Source: Hippophae tibetana
Lineage: Eukaryota; Streptophyta; Magnoliopsida; Rosales; Elaeagnaceae
Assembly (NCBI GenBank): GCA_037013495.1
Contig: CM072812.1
Span: forward strand, 72,299,340 to 72,363,339
Length of the DNA: 64,000 bases
Direction: 5' to 3'
Shown here: piece by piece, positions 59,624-64,000 of the stretch
Position numbering within the stretch: position 1 is the first letter of the stretch
How the letters are laid out: every line of letters starts with the position of its first letter
The notes under the pieces: generated by a model
Told to the model about the DNA's origin: nothing
The model's input: the letters and a program-made list of their open reading frames with translations, nothing else
Database searches by the model: none
Made by a program: the position numbers and the translations under genes

Positions 59624-59742
59624 TGTTAATGTATATCTAGTTACTTTTAAAATATCTAGTTTACTTACAATTCTTATATAAAGGTACCATGTATATTCAT
59701 TTAGATCATATAATAGAATATAATCATTAAGTATTTTTAACA
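59624..59742 (+). repeat. Copia right (3') LTR, 119 bp
   Basis: TGTTAATGTATATC to TTTTTAACA; same length as the left LTR. The host MYB exon resumes at 59743. Confidence 0.9.
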
Positions 59743-59907
59743 TATAAAACAAACGAGAAACCAGTATGTGTTGATCATCAAAGTGAAGGTAATTATAGTG
59801 ATGAATGTTATAATATAGACTCAAGTTTATATAATTATATGGATTATTGGACTATAGATGATAGTGACACATGGAACTATTCAGGTTTCCTAAGGAACAT
59901 GAATTGA

Positions 59908-61523
59908 CCGAATTGATTTTTGTGTTTTTTTCAAAGTAGTAATGAGACTTGTTTTATTAACGTTGCAAATGAACCGGATCTTAATTTACTGCTCAAGAGT
60001 AATTTTTAAGTGATTAAATTAATAAATATATTATAAAATTATTATAAAATATACAAACATATTATTTAATTATGTCGAGTCATATAAATAATATTTAAAT
60101 ATAATTAATGGTATAAATATATTATTACGTTATATTTTTGATAATTAATTTATATAATTAATAAAAAGTTTGTTAATAAAATTTCTTTTATAAAAATTTT
60201 GGTATAGATTTGTCACAATAATTAAATTTGTACCATTAACCATATTTAACTAATAAAATTAAATTACATATTTATAAATTTTATGATAAATCTATCATTT
60301 ATTTGTTGATTTACGTTTTTGGCTATTATGTCAATATATAGCACCGGTAGTTTTTACTCTAAATTCCACTTTTAAGAAAATAAAATCAATATAACAAAAG
60401 ACAATGTAAAGCAATTTAAGTAAAAACTATTAAAATTTTAAAAAATAAATCATATCATGTCAATACTCTCTTTATTATAAATGTAGAGTAATCGTTCAAA
60501 CACTATTAATATATATATATATTAATAAGATATATTATATGTTTATAGACTTGTTCATCTAAATTTTTATCTGGTTACACTATCAATATACAATTAAATT
60601 ATTATAAATATTTAAAATTATAAGATTAATGTATACACTACCTAAAAATAAGTGACAACTGTTACATTTCATCCTTAATTTTGATAATACATAATGTATA
60701 TTTTAATAAAAACGATAATTGGGTGAATTATAGAGAGAGAAAGAGAGACCAAGGATACTTGTGATTGAGAGAGAAAGAGAGAAAAAAAATGTTTCACGTA
60801 ATACTGAGGGGCAAAGAGAGTAGAAGATAACATTACCCATTAATTGACCAACTTGCAAGCAACAGTAGCCTCCATGAACTGAACATATGACGTTATTATA
60901 CACTTTAAAAGAAAATAATAATAATAATAACCAGACGACCAAATCTTTCTTTTGTAATCTTATAGAAACATAATTTGATATGAGAACCTACTACATTAAT
61001 AACATCTTCTATCTATTTGGCAAGAAGCTTGATATTTAAGTTGTAAAAATATCAAATGGATATAAAGTTCCAAAAGCGTTCGACACAAACATGCACAATT
61101 TTATGTTTTAATTAGAAAAGTAAAGCAAACATGACGCTATAAAAGACGAAGGAACTGCATATATATATCTAAGCAGGTGCAATGCTGTAATGTAGCTTTT
61201 AACTATAATTAACTAGTACCCTAATTATAGCTTAGATGGATATATTATAATATATACATCTCGATAGAGTCCTGACTCATCAACTTGTTTATATATTCTA
61301 CATTTTTAAAGTCATGTTTTTTAATTATATCGAATAATACTTTTAAAATTAAAAAAAAATTAGCACCTTAAAGTACGAGATTCAACTTATCAAAATTCAA
61401 GATTGCAAGGATTTAATTAGAATTCAAGATTGTAAAGGATTTAATAATTTAAATTCAATTTAAATAGTATGATCGATTATGTTTAATTTAAAAATTTTGA
61501 ATTCAAGTTTTTTTCTTTTATAG

Positions 61524-61563
<40 letters not shown>

Positions 61564-61879
61564 CATATTTTAAGAGGTGTTATAAATGTTATTTTTTTAA
61601 ATTTATTTTCCCCTTTTTTAAATATGTATGCTTATATTTTTATTTTCCTTTTTAAGATTGAAGAAAGTTTTGACATGCATGTCTTATCCACAACAAGTGA
61701 GTTTGTTATCTATCAATTTATTTTGTTTATTCCATGAGGAGAATATTACCTTCATATAATATGATATTTATTTTAATAATATTTTTTTCTAAAATAGCAA
61801 AAAATTATCCAAAAACTCTTTTCATATATATAAATATCAAAATGATCTTGTTACATAAATTCCATAAGTTCGTCGATAT
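59908..61879. other. AT-rich region with a purine-rich patch and microsatellites
   Basis: No gene seen. 60730-60792 is rich in 'gagagaaagagag' words. (AAT)n is at 60911-60928 and (AT)n at 61527-61559. 61380-61445 has a duplicated 'attcaagattg.aaggattta' phrase. Confidence 0.5.
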
Positions 61880-63740
61880 TTGTATGTAATATGTTATAGT
61901 TATCTGTTATTTAAAACTTGTTACGTTCACATATATGTTTGTATGTACAATATTACATTTACATTACAAGTTCGTCGATTTAACTTCACTTTACAATTTA
62001 TATATCTAATACTATCTTTATATGTAACATATTATATTTATCTTTGTCTTTAGATTTAATATGTTATATTTATCTCCAATAATGTTTATATATAACATAT
62101 TATATCTCACTCTACTTTCAAATGTAACATGTAACTTTCAATATCATTTTTCCCTTTTTCCGTCTACTATGTCATTTTGGAGGCAAAAAATTACAATTTT
62201 GTTCCTAGCTAATATCTAGGGTCTTATAATCATCATTTCTATATTCATTGGCTTTATCGTCATCATTATCTCTTGTTGAATTTGATATCATTCAAAACGT
62301 GGCAGTCGTGTTTCAAAAATAAAGCTAAAATTATCAATGTTGGAGACAAGTCCATTACTATTTATTGTTTCAAAAATAAAGCTAAAAATATCAATGTTGG
62401 AGACAAGTCCATTACTAATTACTCCAAGCACGCTAATAGAGTTGAAAATGGGTTTGCTAAACATGAAATTTGTAGGTTAATTTTAAGTCAAATTATCTAA
62501 ATATAATTTCTTGTTTACATAATATGTTTTTGGTTAGTGATTGATTATGGGCGTAATGGCTTCATTGTGTTTTCAGTGGTATGCTTAATTAATTTATTGA
62601 AAAAATAGTAAACTTTTTGATGTGAATCTTAATAGCTAATATAGATAACTATACTAATTGATTAAGTTACATCACATCTATTATGTTACATCCATATATA
62701 TCATTGTATGTAACATGTTATATTCATAATAATTTCGAAATGTTATATTCATAATAATTTCGAAAACTTATCATATGTAACCTATTATATTCATAATAAT
62801 TTGAAAGACTCATCTAACATATTATATCAATATATATCTTTTATATAACTTATAACATTCATTTCCATATACAACATATTATATGTACCTATGTAAGTAA
62901 CCTATTATATCGACCATAATTTGGGAGATCCATCGAATGTAATCAGTTATATCAACATATATCTCTTATATAACTTATGACATTTAAATGTGTCACTATA
63001 TGCAACACGTTATATAAATCTTATGTAACATGTTATATCCACAATCAGGAGACCCATTGTATGTAACTTGTTATATAACATATATCTCTTATATAACTTA
63101 TAATATTAATAATTATACATATATTTGTATGTAACCTCTTATATCCATGATTATCCATGATAATTTAAGAGACCTATCAAATATAACTAATTATATAACA
63201 TATATCCCTTATATAACTTATGTCATTCACCAATATCTCTATATACAACATGTTATGGAACATGTATCATGCATATCAAAATTAATTTTTCTTTGATCTT
63301 AGTTAATTTGATTATAATACATAAACATTTAGTACTTTGGTAATAAAATATAATGTTATTTTGAAATTACAATTTTAATTTTAGTTGGACATGAGAGTTA
63401 AAAGGAAATATAATTATAGAAGAAATTTATGGTTTACAATTTCATAGAAGACACTTCAAGTTTAACATGTTATATCCACCATTGTATAGATATGTACAAT
63501 ATTACATTTATCTTTATTTTTAAATGTATATTACATCTAGTACAATGATCATTTCTTTTAATTTAACATAAGTTTTATCATTTTTCTATGAATGTTATCT
63601 ATACCTTTGTTAAACTATATTAAATGTACTTAATATAATATATTAAGTCTACCTATAACTTTAAATATAATATGATATATCAATATTTATTTTTATATAT
63701 AACATGTTACATCTAACTTTATCCTTATATATAATATGTA
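61880..63740. repeat. Diverged tandem repeat of about 122 bp in AT-rich DNA
   Basis: Words such as 'atgtaacatgttatatcca' recur through the region. From 62640 to 63250 the phrase 'ctcttatataacttatgacatt' recurs at about 62838, 62963, 63086 and 63206, a spacing of 120-125 bp, joined by 'gggagaYccatcgaatgtaa'-like spacers. Copies are clearly diverged. The flanks (61880-62140 and 63450-63740) hold similar but irregular 'atgtaacatattatatttatc' words. Confidence 0.65.
62273..62500 (+). repeat. 57-bp in-frame duplication within a 75-codon open frame
   Basis: A unit starting 'tgtttcaaaaataaagc' occurs at 62309 and 62366 with few differences, and because 57 is divisible by 3 the frame 62273-62500 repeats 'CFKNKAK.INVGDKSIT'. 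The frame is otherwise unremarkable, and I see no known family. The 'KNKAK.INVGDKS' phrase may be a captured coding scrap. Reported as a repeat rather than a gene. Confidence 0.5.
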
Positions 63741-64000
63741 AAATAAACAAGATATCCAATAAGATTGATAGAAGTAAAATTAAAAAATAAAATTATTTTG
63801 GCATATTTATTAAGTATTTTAAATTAAAACTATGAATTTAAGGAGGAATCATGGTTAGTTAAGGAAATTTTATAAATTTATTACGAGGTTTAATAATCCA
63901 CTTATCAATAATGTGATTAAATCCTACTATTCTAAATAGTCTTGTCCGTTATGATTTTCGTCCTCCATATCATATACGAAGTGTAATTCTTGTCCGAAAA
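63741..64000. other. AT-rich end of window
   Basis: Nothing recognised. Confidence 0.5.

Larger units (their letters stand above)
54698..59742 (+). mobile_element. Ty1/copia element with 119-bp LTRs
   Basis: LTRs at 54698-54816 and 59624-59742 (TG to CA), a tRNA-Met primer site TGGTATCAGAG at 54817 touching the left LTR, and a polypurine tract GAGGGGGGC touching the right one. Between them lie gag, protease, integrase, RT and RNase H in copia order, about 5.0 kb, so it is close to full length with a modest number of breaks. LTRs this short are unusual for an element with a full coding region. They differ at about 13 of 119 sites (about 11%) by eye. No matching target duplication was seen, probably because the left junction was rearranged (palindrome at 54583-54685). 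It lies inside exon 3 of the MYB pseudogene. Confidence 0.9.
53350..59907 (+). pseudogene. R2R3-MYB transcription factor pseudogene, exon 3 split by a copia element
   Basis: Exon 1 (53350-53444) begins [11 protein letters not shown]; the R2 repeat lacks about 8 residues after its first Trp (the usual TEEED part) and changes frame before '[13 protein letters not shown]'. Intron 1 (66 bp) is at the standard position. Exon 2 (53511-53640) gives [20 protein letters not shown], '[19 protein letters not shown]', then a stop where Trp of 'WGNK' is expected. Exon 3 starts at 54258 with a stop in 'KW.KIASRLP' and a lost frame before 'YWRTH'. Its acidic C-terminal part (DDIIAQKILKYEDQNSDLL) stays open to about 54582 and resumes after the copia at 59743 in an open frame ending YWTIDDSDTWNYSGFLRNMN and a stop at 59905. 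Intron positions and tail resemble small R2R3 factors of the MYB48/59 kind. With no functional R2 it should not bind DNA normally. Confidence 0.85.

Noticed and set aside
60703-60942. 79-codon minus-strand frame
   Set aside because: Generated by the purine-rich GAGA patch read backwards (Ser/Leu/Phe-rich); no motif.
1-64000. tRNA, rRNA, snRNA genes and CRISPR arrays
   Set aside because: None recognised; regular repeats present are LTRs, local duplications or AT-rich tandem arrays.

Overview
The window is nuclear DNA from a eudicot plant, probably woody: AT-rich intergenic sequence, spliced plant genes with GT-AG introns, Ty1/copia and Ty3/gypsy retrotransposons primed by tRNA-Met, and integrated copies of plant pararetroviruses (Caulimoviridae). 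No prokaryotic feature, rRNA, tRNA or CRISPR array was recognised. Species was not identified.

Host genes are few. (1) 2986-4155 is a clean first coding exon of a PP2A B56/B' regulatory subunit of the B'alpha/B'beta type; the exon for the conserved C-terminal part was not found anywhere in the window. (2) 37186-51628 is a four-exon gene for a 126-residue protein I do not recognise. All its introns are phase 0, and intron 2 (12.3 kb) is filled with mobile DNA. (3) 53350-59907 is an R2R3-MYB pseudogene whose third exon is split by a copia element.

The rest is largely a graveyard of elements. 1-965 is a 'putative gypsy-type transposon' fragment. 5379-6686 holds two apparently identical 597-bp direct repeats. 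8.3-16.95 kb (+) and about 17.9-25.1 kb (-) are two decayed caulimovirid copies lying tail to tail; both have CP zinc knuckle, protease, RT, RNase H and a viroplasmin/TAV gene, and the second also has a movement protein. A gag-bearing copia-like element is nested in the RT gene of the first. 26.9-34.7 kb is an old Athila-like gypsy element interrupted by a minus-strand copia gag element and by a 2002-bp solo LTR with a clean TTAAT target duplication. 39.4-40.7 kb is a long-TIR element of MULE type. 40950-49388 is a chromovirus with 268/269-bp LTRs and AAGAT target duplications, itself carrying a minus-strand copia element (44742-48249, 262-bp LTRs, GTATT duplications). 54698-59742 is a nearly full-length copia with unusually short 119-bp LTRs. 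The last 4 kb is AT-rich and ends in a diverged tandem repeat of about 122 bp.

The nesting gives a relative history: the MULE and the chromovirus are separate insertions in the intron; the chromovirus LTRs differ by about 10% and the copia inside it by about 7% (counted by eye), so the inner element is younger, as expected. Items most worth a second look are the arrangement of the caulimovirid pair and its unassigned open frames, the exact 597-bp duplication, the GC-rich core of the solo LTR with repeated ACGTG-type modules, the LTR-derived palindrome at 54583-54685, and the truncated PP2A gene.
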